Below, piece by piece: positions 35,192-43,709 of a stretch of 64,000 bases of DNA. How positions within the stretch are numbered: position 1 is the first letter of the stretch; each line of letters opens with the position of its first letter. The notes beneath the pieces were generated by a model, which ran no database searches, was not told where the DNA came from, and saw nothing but the letters and a program-made list of their open reading frames with translations. The translations under genes and the position numbers were made by a program. The stretch comes from JBEKCP01 sp049509515 (lineage in GTDB: Bacteria; Planctomycetota; Planctomycetia; Pirellulales; Thermoguttaceae): the NCBI GenBank assembly GCA_049509515.1, contig JBEKZV010000027.1, positions 1-64,000 of the forward strand. Direction: 5' to 3'.

Positions 35192-36517
35192 ATGTCCCGC
35201 AAAAAGGAACTGACCGAGATGCCCATGCCCAAGGGGGTCGCCAAACGGTGGCGAAAAAAGTATCAGGGGCACATCTACTATTTTCGTGGCGACTACGAAA
35301 CGGCGGCGAAGACTTGGCACGCGAAGCGAACCGAACTGGAGACCACCGAGGCTGAAGACCAGCCCAACTGGTATCGAGCCAGGTTCCAACGGATGCTGGA
35401 ATGGTGTCAAGCACAGGGAATGGTCGAGGATGTCGAAGCCGTCACGAAAGCCCTCGAAGGGACTGACCTCGACCTGTCGAAACTCTGGTGGTCGTATGAC
35501 GACCGGGAAAAGGGGATATGGTCAGAGCGTTTACGACAAATGGAACGACCCGCCAAAGAACCAACCACCATCGGGCAGGCGGTCGAGGCTTTCCTGGCTG
35601 CTCAGTATGTCCGTGTCGCTGCCAACGCAATTTCGGCTGGATACTACGACCTGTTGCGTCGTTCCCTAAACCACTTTGCCGACACGATCGGGCGGCGTGT
35701 GGGAGTCGCGAGCATCACGGGACTGACTCTGAGTACCTATCATTCGGCGGTGCTGGGCAAGGTCTCCAAGGATGGATGGTCGCCCGACTATGCCAGTGGG
35801 TATATCCGCAGCATGAAGACCTTCGTGACTTGGGCTTGGGAAACGGAGCTGATAGAGAACAAGCCCCGCAACCTGGAAGGCGGGCGGCTGACGATCGAGA
35901 CCAAAGCCAAGAAAATCAAGGTCTTCACCAACGACGAGATCAAGGTCTTGCTGGGCGCAGCCACCGAACGCAACAAGCTCTACATCATGCTGATGCTCAA
36001 CACGGGCATGACGCAAAAAGACCTGAGTGACCTACGACCTGACGAGGTGGACTGGACGAAGGGAAGGATCAAGCGCAAGCGGTCAAAAACCCGCAAGTTC
36101 GAGAACGTGCCGGTCGTCGAGTATCCACTATGGTCGGCGACCTTCGCCCTGCTGAAAAAGTTTGGCAGCCGTAAGGGTGAACGGGTCTTGAGCAACGCGG
36201 ACGGCGGAACGCTGATTACCGAGACGCTGACCGAAGACGGCAAGTATTCCAAGACCGACAACGCGCGGTGCCTATTCGGGAAGCTCGTGCGTCGGCTGGT
36301 GAAGGATAAGAAACTGAAGACCTTCAAGCCCTTGAAGGTCTTCAGGAAGACAAGCCCGAGTCGCTTGGAAGACAAGCCCGAGTTTGCAGCCTGCGCCAGG
36401 TATTTCGGCGGCTGGTCTCCGCGTGGCGTGTCAGAGCGTCACTATATCGCCGTGCCGCAGGCGACCTTCGACCGTGCGGTCATGTGGCTGGCGAAGTCCT
36501 ACGGGCTGGAAAAGTAG
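35192..36517 (+). CDS. int: Tyrosine-type site-specific integrase
   Basis: The 441-residue protein has an N-terminal DNA-binding part, a core-binding domain (about 120-230) and a catalytic domain. The latter shows the beta-hairpin KRKRSKTRKF, LKVFRKTSPSRLE (box II Arg region), GGWSPRGVSERHY (Trp in place of the second His, and the Tyr nucleophile) and the tail FDRAVMWLAKSYGL. The first catalytic Arg, normally in TGLRxxEL, is not there: the motif reads NTGMTQKDLSDL. I recall similar TGMTQ motifs in planctomycete integrases, so this may be a lineage feature. ATG 35192 follows GGGAG. It presumably inserted the element starting at the adjacent tRNA fragment. Confidence 0.85.
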   Translation: MSRKKELTEMPMPKGVAKRWRKKYQGHIYYFRGDYETAAKTWHAKRTELETTEAEDQPNWYRARFQRMLEWCQAQGMVEDVEAVTKALEGTDLDLSKLWWSYDDREKGIWSERLRQMERPAKEPTTIGQAVEAFLAAQYVRVAANAISAGYYDLLRRSLNHFADTIGRRVGVASITGLTLSTYHSAVLGKVSKDGWSPDYASGYIRSMKTFVTWAWETELIENKPRNLEGGRLTIETKAKKIKVFTNDEIKVLLGAATERNKLYIMLMLNTGMTQKDLSDLRPDEVDWTKGRIKRKRSKTRKFENVPVVEYPLWSATFALLKKFGSRKGERVLSNADGGTLITETLTEDGKYSKTDNARCLFGKLVRRLVKDKKLKTFKPLKVFRKTSPSRLEDKPEFAACARYFGGWSPRGVSERHYIAVPQATFDRAVMWLAKSYGLEK

Positions 36518-37230
36518 CCGGGCACCGCGACACCGCCCCCGATCGCATGCCGAGGCCATCTTCCCGCCCTCGAATCTCCACCTGAAGGCCAAGTGAGCTG
36601 CTGGATCGCAGCCCCGTGGGCAGCCGCCCTGGCCGCGGGAGGTCGTGGCCGGGGCCAAGGATGGGCGACGGCGAGGAGCACGTCATCGCTCTCGGCCGCA
36701 TCGGGGGTCGTTGCCCGGGCCATCGCGAATCCCCACCCAAGAACCCCACGCCCCGCCTTGATGTCGCAGTCCCAGGGCAGCCGCCGGGGGCCGGGGCCGT
36801 GTTGGAGCCCGGGTGAAGCGACGGCGATGAGTCCTTCTTTCCCGGCCGCCATCGGCGTCGGCTGGCATGGCCCCGAAACCCCTTCTGAACGCCCAAGCGA
36901 GCCGCCTCGATCTGGCAGCACACTGGGGCAGCCTTGGAGGGCGGGGAGCAGGGATCCAAGTTGCCCCCCATCCCCTTCCATGCGCCCAGCTCGCCGCCGG
37001 GGTCTCGTCGCCCTGGGCAGATTGCGAGGGCTGTGGCGGCCAAGCGAGGGCCCCTGGTCACGATCCCTAACATCTACGGCCGCCCCTGGCCCAATGGCTG
37101 CTGACTGCCCTCGGCGCCCTGGAGCATGGGCTGGACATAGCAACCCTCGCTTAGCCGCTGAACGCGTGGCAGTCGTGCCAGAGCCGGCCAAGGGCCAAGG
37201 AATGCCGTCCGTTCGACCACCGATTTCTGG
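36518..37230. other. GC-rich region without a recognisable gene
   Basis: Several long overlapping frames exist on both strands because stop codons are rare at this GC content, but none shows motifs or a ribosome site. TGGCA-GTCG-TGCCA (about 37162-37177) is a small hairpin. The role of these 700 bp within the element is unknown. Confidence 0.4.
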
Positions 37231-37258
37231 TTGACAGTCGGGCGGAAAAGTCTATAAC
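37231..37258 (+). promoter_or_regulatory. Sigma-70-type promoter ahead of the hairpin array
   Basis: TTGACA (37231-37236) and TATAAC (37253-37258) are 16 bp apart. The transcript would begin near 37265 and run through the structured region at 37334-37490. Confidence 0.6.
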
Positions 37259-37333
37259 GTAGTCGTTCTGCCTGACTGCGTAGTGCCGCGTGGACAGTCC
37301 CCGCCAGCGGTCAGGTGAACTAACGGGAATGCT

Positions 37334-37490
37334 GGCGACTCTGAGTCGCCGATCCTTGTCCCGCAATGCATCAGGCACCCCCGATGGGGGTGCGCGTTGC
37401 GGAGACAAGGATGACGAATTCTGCGGACTCTCTCCTGCCCGGATGCCGGTTGGCATCCTCCCAGCATCCCGTACCGCCGGATAGTCCGGC
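37334..37490 (+). other. Array of four hairpins, candidate structured RNA or ssDNA element
   Basis: Hairpin 1: GGCGACT-CTG-AGTCGCC (37334-37350). Hairpin 2: a long interrupted stem, in which 37352-37360 pairs with 37404-37412, 37361-37369 pairs with 37394-37402 (one wobble pair), and GCACCCCC-GAT-GGGGGTGC (37375-37393) forms the tip. This totals about 26 base pairs, with one bulged A and a five-base bulge. Hairpin 3: GGATGCC-GGTT-GGCATCC (37441-37458). Hairpin 4: GCCGGA-TAG-TCCGGC (37476-37490). Hairpin 2 buries the GGAGACAAGG ribosome site and the first bases of the ATG at 37411. Confidence 0.7.
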
Positions 37491-37833
37491 TTCTCACGGT
37501 CAGCCGGCCGAGAACGTGCTCGCTGGTTTCCTTTTGTCTGACGACTTGCTTCGGTCCGTCGTCGCCCCTCTTCTGGATCGCATGGATCGCATCGCTGCGG
37601 CGGCCGAACGCACCGCGGCCATGAACGAGCGGATCGCTGCCGCGTTTGCACAGGTCGTCGGATCCAAAGTGAACGAGGGCTTGTTGTCCGCCGATGAGCG
37701 GCTGGCAAGGCAGCGACGATTGCCCCACATATTGCTCCCTGATCGTTCTCTCAGGTTCGACTGGGAGGAAATCAAGCGGCTCGTGTTGCATGTTCCTGCT
37801 GGTGTTCTGCATCAGGAGGAGGCGGTTCCATGA
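37411..37833 (+). CDS. Hypothetical protein of the integrated element
   Basis: The 140-residue protein is not recognised. It has a Pro/Ser-rich start, then a helical, probably coiled segment (LLDRMDRIAAAAERTAAMNERIAAAFAQ). It ends in LPHILLPDRSLRFDWEEIKRLV, which resembles the wing and last helix of excisionase-type helix-turn-helix proteins. ATG 37411 has a ribosome site (GGAG at 37401-37404), but this lies in a strong stem and the first 27 codons run through two more hairpins. A start further down, such as GTG near 37516, is therefore possible. It is followed 4 bp upstream of its own stop by the next start. Confidence 0.5.
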   Translation: MTNSADSLLPGCRLASSQHPVPPDSPASHGQPAENVLAGFLLSDDLLRSVVAPLLDRMDRIAAAAERTAAMNERIAAAFAQVVGSKVNEGLLSADERLARQRRLPHILLPDRSLRFDWEEIKRLVLHVPAGVLHQEEAVP

Positions 37834-38069
37834 TGCTGCGGTTCAAGGATGAAACGGAGTTGGAGAAGTTCGGTGTCAGGGTCGATCCGACCGATCCGAG
37901 CAAGGCGGTGCCGATCCCGAAACCAGGCGACGGCCGGCGCGGTACTGCGGCCGCCGAGGCCAAGGCGGGCGGCGGGAATGATCACACCGGTCCCCAAAAG
38001 GTTCGGATCGAGCCTTTTGGTGCAAGGCGTTGGCAGAGGACGGGGTGGCGGTGTTCCGTTACGGGGTGA
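37830..38069 (+). CDS. Truncated hypothetical protein
   Basis: It has a good GGAGG ribosome site and a protein-like beginning (MLRFKDETELEKFGVRVDPTDPSKA), overlapping the previous stop. After about residue 50 the reading continues out of frame through DNA that codes for a methyltransferase in another frame. This looks like a deletion that joined the 5' end of one gene to the middle of the next. Confidence 0.4.
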   Translation: MMLRFKDETELEKFGVRVDPTDPSKAVPIPKPGDGRRGTAAAEAKAGGGNDHTGPQKVRIEPFGARRWQRTGWRCSVTG

Positions 38070-38569
38070 AATACCTTGACAAGTTCGAGGCGATGGGGAA
38101 GCACCTCACCTACCAATGGGAGCTGATGAGTACGTTCGAGCGGGACAGTATTATCTGTCATCAGACGCAGTTCATCCAGCGCCATGAGACCTACCTGGTC
38201 TACGGAAAGCCGCTGATGAGCCTAAGGGCAAGGATGGTCGATGTCATTCCTTGCGGTACGAAGGACAAGAGCTTGCACGGCTGGCAGTGGGCGATAGAAC
38301 CTGCCATGCACCTCGTCGCGGCGCTCAGCGAACCGGGTGACTTGGTCGCCTGTCCCTGCGCCGGCTCCGGGACGGTGGCGGAAGCGTGTCCCAATCTCGG
38401 GCGCAAGCATATCGGATGCGACAACGATCCTGCGCAGGTCGCGTCGTGGCAGCAGCGATTCAACAACTTGTCGCAACGACTCTACGACGAGTTGCACGAT
38501 GATGCGACCAGGCGCATGGCGTCAAGTCGAGGAGAAGAACATGGCCAAGAGAAAGAAACGAGTACCTGA
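37982..38569 (+). pseudogene. DNA methyltransferase lacking its catalytic N-terminal part
   Basis: The open frame (first usable start TTG 38030) encodes DRAFWCKALAEDGVAVFRY, then LTYQWELMSTFE, VYGKPL and the SAM-binding ACPCAGSGTV, followed by GRKHIGCDNDP. These align in order with the C-terminal two thirds of the intact-motif enzyme at 44.0-44.5 kb. The DPP(Y/W) catalytic motif that should precede them is missing, and the upstream DNA belongs to another gene. It is probably inactive. Its 3' end overlaps the next gene by 29 bp. Confidence 0.6.
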
Positions 38570-39008
38570 ACCGACCCGCGAGGAGCTGACGAACATCGTG
38601 CCGATACACGTTCTCGACGAGGCCGACCGCCTCGGCCTGAACGTGTGGCGCGGTCGGCACCTGGCGGTGCAGGCCGGATGGATGACCACGACGGGCAGGG
38701 TTACGCCGGTGGGCAGGCGGCTCTGTATCGAACAAGGATGGCGGGACGAGGAAGACTTCACCAGGCGAACGTGTGACGTGCTCGAAGTTCGCAAGTGCAT
38801 TCCCGAAGAGCACAATCGTGTCGATCCGGGAGGACGACTCACGGGGTGGTGCCCGTTGTTCGCCAATCCGCGAATGATCCGCACGTGGAGCTGCCCGGGA
38901 CGGGGCCGCATGCAGTGCCCGATGTGCGAGCGCTACGTTTCGGTCAGTACAGCCAGGTGTTCGTGCGGTCTCCACTTCAAGCCCGACGAGGTAGACGATG
39001 ACGACTGA
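38541..39008 (+). CDS. Hypothetical protein with C-terminal zinc ribbon
   Basis: The 155-residue protein starts at an ATG behind GAGGAGAAG. Its N-terminal half (IVPIHVLDEADRLGLNVWRGRHLAVQAGW) is unassigned. The end has CPGRGRMQCPMCERY...CSCGLHF, a probable metal-binding ribbon. It is typical of small phage or plasmid genes and overlaps the next start (ATG 38998). Confidence 0.55.
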   Translation: MAKRKKRVPEPTREELTNIVPIHVLDEADRLGLNVWRGRHLAVQAGWMTTTGRVTPVGRRLCIEQGWRDEEDFTRRTCDVLEVRKCIPEEHNRVDPGGRLTGWCPLFANPRMIRTWSCPGRGRMQCPMCERYVSVSTARCSCGLHFKPDEVDDDD

Positions 39009-39216
39009 CGCTTTCACGATCAAGCAAGTCGGCACCACCGGGCACGAAATCCGCGACCCCGATGGGTTCACAGTCGCCTGGGCAGCGACCGAGGCGTGGG
39101 CGGCGCTGATCGCCTTTTTGTTGAACCGGGTGGAGGCTGAGGGCTGCACAGCGGGCCCGGAAAACCTGGCGCAGTCCGACACGCCCCCTGTCGGGCGGAT
39201 CCTGCGGGGCAACTGA
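38998..39216 (+). CDS. Small hypothetical protein
   Basis: The 72-residue protein (MTTDAFTIKQVGTTGHEIRD) overlaps the preceding gene by 11 bp, as in phage operons. I recognise no family. It lies 10 bp before the next gene. Confidence 0.45.
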   Translation: MTTDAFTIKQVGTTGHEIRDPDGFTVAWAATEAWAALIAFLLNRVEAEGCTAGPENLAQSDTPPVGRILRGN

Positions 39217-39226
39217 GCAGCGACTG

Positions 39227-40282
39227 ATGTACCGCCTTCCGCCCGATCCCCGACAGCGCGTCCTCCTGGCCGAGCAGGTCGGCATCGTCCGGGACGGCCT
39301 GGCCGCATCGCGCACCGCCACGGCAACGCTGGCCCGGGCCCTGCTGGCGATCCACGACGGGGAGCTCTACCGGGTCGCCCACGGGACCTTCGAGGGGCTC
39401 TGCCGCGCCGAGTTCGACCTGACCAGGAGCCGGGCCTACCAACTCCTGGCTTTCGCCCGGGTCGTCGAAAACGTCGGCGCCGACAATAGTGGGCGCGTGG
39501 CGGTCCCCAAGCGGGAAAGCCATGCCCGGCTGCTGGCGGCCCTGCCGCCCGGCCGACAGGTCGAGGCCGCCCGGCTCGTGCAGGAGACGCTGGACGCCGA
39601 GGGCCGGTCGCAAGCGCGTACGGCAGACTTTGCGCAGGCTGTCCGGACCGTCGGCGGCAAGGCCGAGAACCCCAACCTGCAGGACACGCAGACGCCCCCT
39701 TCGCTCTGCCGCTGGATCTGCGAGCGGCTCGCCGACGCGGGCGTGCGCCCGAAAAGGATCCTCGACCCCTGCGCCGGCAACGGGAACCTGACGAGGCCCT
39801 TCGCGCAGGCGGACGTCGTCGCCTACGAGATCAGGCAGGGCCGGGACTTCTTCCGGGCGGAGAAGCTCGCCGTCGATCTCGTGATCTGCAACCCGCCCTG
39901 GAAGGACGCCCTGCGCTGGCTCCAGCAGGTCGTCCAGGTGGCCGGCAACAGGACGCCGACCGTATTTATCTGTCCCGTGCTGTTCTTCATTGGCTACAAG
40001 GACGCGGCTGTCCGCCGGTACCTGGAGTCGCCCGCGGCCCCGGTGTTCAATCATCTCACGCCGTTGCCGAGCGACACCTTCGTGAAAGTCTACTGTCCTG
40101 GGGCGATCCTGTGGCTCAACCTGCCCGGCGTGCGGAACGTCGCCCTGGTGCCGGGCGACCGCCTGGTGCGAAGCAACGACGACGCCCCGGCAGGCTGCCC
40201 ACGTCCCGTCAGACCGGCGCACGCATCGTCAGGGACGACGATTGACCGCCGCCCAGAGCCCTCTCATCCCTTCGCCGGATAG
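39227..40282 (+). CDS. DNA methyltransferase with N-terminal DNA-binding region (gamma class)
   Basis: The 351-residue protein begins with a helical region (GELYRVAHGTFEGLCRAEFDLTRSRAYQLL) resembling the helix-turn-helix of plasmid ParB-like or DUF3102 proteins. A methyltransferase follows: motif I LDPCAGNGNLTRPF (Asp180) and motif IV ICNPPW (Asn222 to Trp225). Motif I before IV with NPPW points to N6-adenine methylation. No endonuclease is beside it. Such orphan methyltransferases in mobile elements often counter host restriction. The last 19 bp overlap the convergent nitroreductase remnant. Confidence 0.7.
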   Translation: MYRLPPDPRQRVLLAEQVGIVRDGLAASRTATATLARALLAIHDGELYRVAHGTFEGLCRAEFDLTRSRAYQLLAFARVVENVGADNSGRVAVPKRESHARLLAALPPGRQVEAARLVQETLDAEGRSQARTADFAQAVRTVGGKAENPNLQDTQTPPSLCRWICERLADAGVRPKRILDPCAGNGNLTRPFAQADVVAYEIRQGRDFFRAEKLAVDLVICNPPWKDALRWLQQVVQVAGNRTPTVFICPVLFFIGYKDAAVRRYLESPAAPVFNHLTPLPSDTFVKVYCPGAILWLNLPGVRNVALVPGDRLVRSNDDAPAGCPRPVRPAHASSGTTIDRRPEPSHPFAG

Positions 40283-40470
40283 CCCACGGTCTGGGCGAAC
40301 AGCACCCGCTGCTCAGGGCGCAGCTTCAACGCCGCGGCCGGCTCCGGCTTGCCGCCCTCCTTCTCGGGCTTCGGCAACGAGATCGGCTGTAGCTCCTCGG
40401 CAAGAGCCGACGATGCGCCCGCCATCATTGCAAGGGCGGGAACCGTCTTCACGAAGGTCCTGCGATCCAT
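40264..40470 (-). pseudogene. Nitroreductase-family remnant with internal deletion
   Basis: The 68-residue product has an N-terminal Tat-like signal (MDRRTFVKTVPALAMMAGASSA) and LPKPEKEGGKP, the usual beginning of SagB-type nitroreductases. It then passes directly into LRPEQRVLFAQTVGYP, the usual end. The FMN-binding core of about 150 residues is missing while the frame is kept. The ATG at 40470 follows GGGGG. The product cannot be an active enzyme. Confidence 0.55.
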
Positions 40471-40648
40471 TGAACATCCCCCTTCTACGTGAACATGCAC
40501 CGGTACGCCGTAAGTGTAGATGGACAAGAGCCAAGCGTCAAGGAACACCGAGGCGCCCGGGACAGTGGGCGGGAAAAGTGGTATCATCGTCTATGGCCCC
40601 TGTTCCACCGACAGGCGTTCGCCACCGAGAACCTCTTAGGAAAACATC

Positions 40649-42070
40649 ATGACCACCACGAATCGAGCGTCAGCCGTCTTTTTGGGCCTGACCATCCTTG
40701 CCTTCTCCACCGTCTCCGCCCCCGCGGGCGACTGGCTCCAATTCCGCGGCCCGGACGGCAGCGGCATCAGCCGCGACACGCAGCCTCTTCCGGTCAAGTG
40801 GAGTGAGACGGAGAACCTGAAGTGGAAGCGCAAGCTGCCGGGGCCCGGTTCGTCGAGCCCCATCCTGGTCGGCAAGCGGGTGTTCGTCACCTGCTGGACG
40901 GGCTACGGCACGGACCGCGACAACCCGGGGGACCAGAAGGACCTGCGGCGGCACCTGATCTGCCTCGACCGCGCGACGGGCGACGTGCTCTGGGATCGGT
41001 CGGTCGAGCCGGTGCTGCCCGAAGATCCCTACAGCGGCAACTTCACCGAGCACGGCTACGCCTCGCACACGCCGGTGTCGGACGGGAAGCGGGTGTACGT
41101 GTTCTTCGGCAGGACCGGCGCCGTAGCGTTCGACTTGGACGGCAAGAAGCTCTGGCAGACCGGCGCAGGCACGGGATCGGGCCCGCACGGGTGGGGTACG
41201 GCCTCCAGCCCGATCCTCTACAAGAACCTCCTCATCGTCACCGCCTCCGCCGAGAGCCAGTCGCTCGTGGCCCTGGACAAGGAGACCGGCAACGAGGTCT
41301 GGCGACGGCAGGATCCGGCTCTTTCCGGCACGTGGGGCACTCCGGTGCTCGTGGACTGCGGGCAGGGACGGACGGACTTGGTGCTCTCGGTGCCTTTCAA
41401 GATCCTGGGCCTCGACCCGCAGGACGGCAAGCCGCGGTGGCAGTGCGAGGGGCTTTCCACCGACTTCATCTGCTCCAGCGCGCTGGCCAGCGACGGCGTC
41501 GTCTACGCCCTGGAAACGGGGCCGCGGGGCGGCGGCACGATGGCCGTTCGCGCCGGCGGCGAGGGGGACGTGACGAAGACCCGTGTCCTGTGGCGCGGCA
41601 TCGGGCTGTCGCGGATCGGCACGCCCTTGCTCGACGGCGGGCGGATCTACTGGTTCACCAGCCGCACCGCGAACTGCATCGACGCGGCGACGGGCAAGCA
41701 GGTCTACAGGACCCGTGTCGACGGCGGAGCGGCGACGCCCGCACCGCCGCCGCCGGGCCCGAAACCGGGGCAGCCCGGCCCGGGCGGACCGGCGCGAAAG
41801 CCGGGGGGCAAGCCGGGCGGGCCCGCCGGCATCCGCGGAATGGACTACTCCTCCCCCGTCCTCGCCGACGGGAAGATCTATTACGTCTCCCGCTCGGGCG
41901 AGACCTTCGTCTATGCCACGGGGCCGGAGTTCAAGCTGCTCGGGCAGAACCGCTTCGCCCCGGACGGCGGCGACTTCAGCGCCACGCCGGCAGTGGGCGA
42001 CGGCGAGCTGTTCATCCGTTCGAGCAAGTATCTCTACTGCGTCGCGCTCCCAGGCGGGAAGGGTCGGTAA
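40649..42070 (+). CDS. Secreted PQQ-like beta-propeller protein
   Basis: The 473-residue protein has a signal peptide (to SAPAGDW) and PQQ-type repeats: DWLQFRGPDGSGIS, WKRKLPGPGSSSPIL, LICLDRATGDVLWDRS, LVALDKETGNEVWRR, ILGLDPQDGKPRWQ. Planctomycetes carry many such periplasmic propellers, usually called outer membrane protein assembly-like. There is no evidence of PQQ binding. A Pro/Gly-rich insert (about 370-395) interrupts the last blades. Confidence 0.82.
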   Translation: MTTTNRASAVFLGLTILAFSTVSAPAGDWLQFRGPDGSGISRDTQPLPVKWSETENLKWKRKLPGPGSSSPILVGKRVFVTCWTGYGTDRDNPGDQKDLRRHLICLDRATGDVLWDRSVEPVLPEDPYSGNFTEHGYASHTPVSDGKRVYVFFGRTGAVAFDLDGKKLWQTGAGTGSGPHGWGTASSPILYKNLLIVTASAESQSLVALDKETGNEVWRRQDPALSGTWGTPVLVDCGQGRTDLVLSVPFKILGLDPQDGKPRWQCEGLSTDFICSSALASDGVVYALETGPRGGGTMAVRAGGEGDVTKTRVLWRGIGLSRIGTPLLDGGRIYWFTSRTANCIDAATGKQVYRTRVDGGAATPAPPPPGPKPGQPGPGGPARKPGGKPGGPAGIRGMDYSSPVLADGKIYYVSRSGETFVYATGPEFKLLGQNRFAPDGGDFSATPAVGDGELFIRSSKYLYCVALPGGKGR

Positions 42071-42107
42071 AGGACGGACCATAACACCGCCTCCCCGATC
42101 GACGTTT

Positions 42108-42800
42108 CTACTTCCAGAACTCCCGCACCACGCACTCCCACTCGTCCGCCATGAGCTGGTGGCCGCGGTAGGTCGGATGCACGTTGTCCCAGATCCAGTA
42201 GTCGGGGGGAGCTCGTTTCGCCGCCTCGTCGAAGACGGGCTGGAACTGCACCAGGGCAGCTCCGTGCTTGCGGGCGAGCTTGGCGACGATCTCCTGCCGC
42301 TTGCGGATGCCCTCGCTGACCTTGCCCGTGGGCTTCACGAACGGGGCGCACAGCACCAGCTTCAGATTGGGGTTTGCCGCCTTGGCTTGGGCAAGGATCT
42401 TGTCATAGACCTGTTCGTACTGGTCCAGCGGGACGCCCCGGCCCTCGTCGTTCACGCCGATGAGGATGCTCAGCACGTCGGGCTTCAGGTCGAGCGTGTC
42501 CTTCTGCCAGCGCTTCTCCAGGTCGAGCACGGTGTTGCCGCTGACGCCACGGTTGAGGAAGTCGAGTCTCAGGGCGGGGAACGCCGCTCCGTGCCTGGCC
42601 GCGATGATGAAGACGTATCCGTGCCCCAGGATGTGGTTCGGGTCGGCACTGCGCCCGCGATTGCCGTCCGTGATCGAGTCGCCCTGGAACAGGATGCGGG
42701 CCCCTGGAGTGAACGCGGCGATAGGTTCGGCGGCATGGAGGGAAACCAGCGGAAGGAGCGTGACCGTGAGCAACAACGGCACGAGGATCAGTCTTTTCAT
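42108..42800 (-). CDS. Secreted SGNH/GDSL hydrolase
   Basis: The 230-residue esterase-like protein has a signal peptide (to SLHAAEP). The SGNH blocks are ILFQGDSITDG (Ser42), NRGVSGNT, ILIGVND and DNVHPTYRG (Asp and His). It probably removes acyl groups from a glycan. The ATG at 42800 follows AAAGGA. The upstream frame extension to 42836 is not needed. Confidence 0.88.
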   Translation of the reverse strand: MKRLILVPLLLTVTLLPLVSLHAAEPIAAFTPGARILFQGDSITDGNRGRSADPNHILGHGYVFIIAARHGAAFPALRLDFLNRGVSGNTVLDLEKRWQKDTLDLKPDVLSILIGVNDEGRGVPLDQYEQVYDKILAQAKAANPNLKLVLCAPFVKPTGKVSEGIRKRQEIVAKLARKHGAALVQFQPVFDEAAKRAPPDYWIWDNVHPTYRGHQLMADEWECVVREFWK

Positions 42801-42836
42801 CTGCGTATCCTTTATTTGGGAAAGTGACTGCGCCAA

Positions 42837-43241
42837 CGGGGTCGCTCCGGCACGAATGGATTTTCCTTGCGACGTTCGGCGTTGTCAAGCGATACGCACC
42901 GCTTGGCTTCGTGGGCGCCGCCACGTCCCCAGATTCCAGCGAAAGAAATCCTCCGGGATCTGTTTGAATCACTTGCCGACGATCTGTTATTCTCCCGGTA
43001 ACGACGAACACAACAGCATTCAACTGAATCGAACCGGCACGCAACTTCCTTCCGACGCTCTCCAGCGGTTTCTTAACCATCTTCTACGGTCGAGCCCCGC
43101 GGGCTCGCTCATGGTCGTCTTGACCATCCCGTGACCTGACCGGATCGCACTGCGTCGGTGCGCCAGGGCAGGTCACGGCGGCTGCTCAGCAACACTCGCC
43201 GATGCGCTGCACTTGCGCCTCGGGCAAGGAGGGAGAGTGAC
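42837..43241. other. Intergenic region
   Basis: About 400 bp containing the leader of the GDSL gene (minus) and of the ParB-like gene (plus, with AAGGAGGGAGAG just before its ATG). No further gene is visible. Confidence 0.35.
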
Positions 43242-43709
43242 ATGAATTGCTCGACATCGATCGAATGTGGCGACCATCGTTTCGCCGATTACACCTACCA
43301 CCCCGCCTGCCTTCTGTTTCCGAAGCTCGGACACCAGGAACTCCAGGAACTTGCCGACGACATCAAGGCGAACGGCCTACGAAACCCGATCGTCCTTTAT
43401 AAGGGACAGATCCTGGACGGCCGGAACCGCCTCTTGGCCTGCGAGATCGTCGGCGTGGAACCGCGGTTCGTCGAGTGGAGGGGGGAAGGCAGCCCGATCG
43501 AACGCGTAATCTCCGAGAACCTCGTTCGCCGACATCTCACTTCCAGCCAGCGTGCCGTTATCGCCCACGACCTGCTGCCGCTCTTGGAAGCGGAGGCGAG
43601 GGAAAGGCAGCGGGACGCGGGACGCTTGGCAAAAAAGTTTGCCAAGCACCAAGCGGCCGGCAAGGCTTCCCGGGCCGCAGCCCGCATCGCCGGAACGAAT
43701 TCCACCTAG
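43242..43709 (+). CDS. ParB-like N-terminal half of a ParB-methyltransferase gene, ended by an in-frame amber codon
   Basis: The 155-residue piece starts behind AAGGAGGGAG. LGHQELQELADDIKANGLRNPIVLYKGQILDGRNRLLAC is the ParB/Srx nuclease-like N domain. NLVRRHLTSSQRAVIAHDLL and the helix SRAAARIAGTNST form the start of its DNA-binding part. TAG at 43707 then stops it in the middle of that helix. The same frame continues without a break into VEAVKSIRQKAPELLDQVRNG, the normal ParB continuation, and then a methyltransferase. A tyrosine codon is what related proteins would suggest at the stop. Confidence 0.75.
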   Translation: MNCSTSIECGDHRFADYTYHPACLLFPKLGHQELQELADDIKANGLRNPIVLYKGQILDGRNRLLACEIVGVEPRFVEWRGEGSPIERVISENLVRRHLTSSQRAVIAHDLLPLLEAEARERQRDAGRLAKKFAKHQAAGKASRAAARIAGTNST

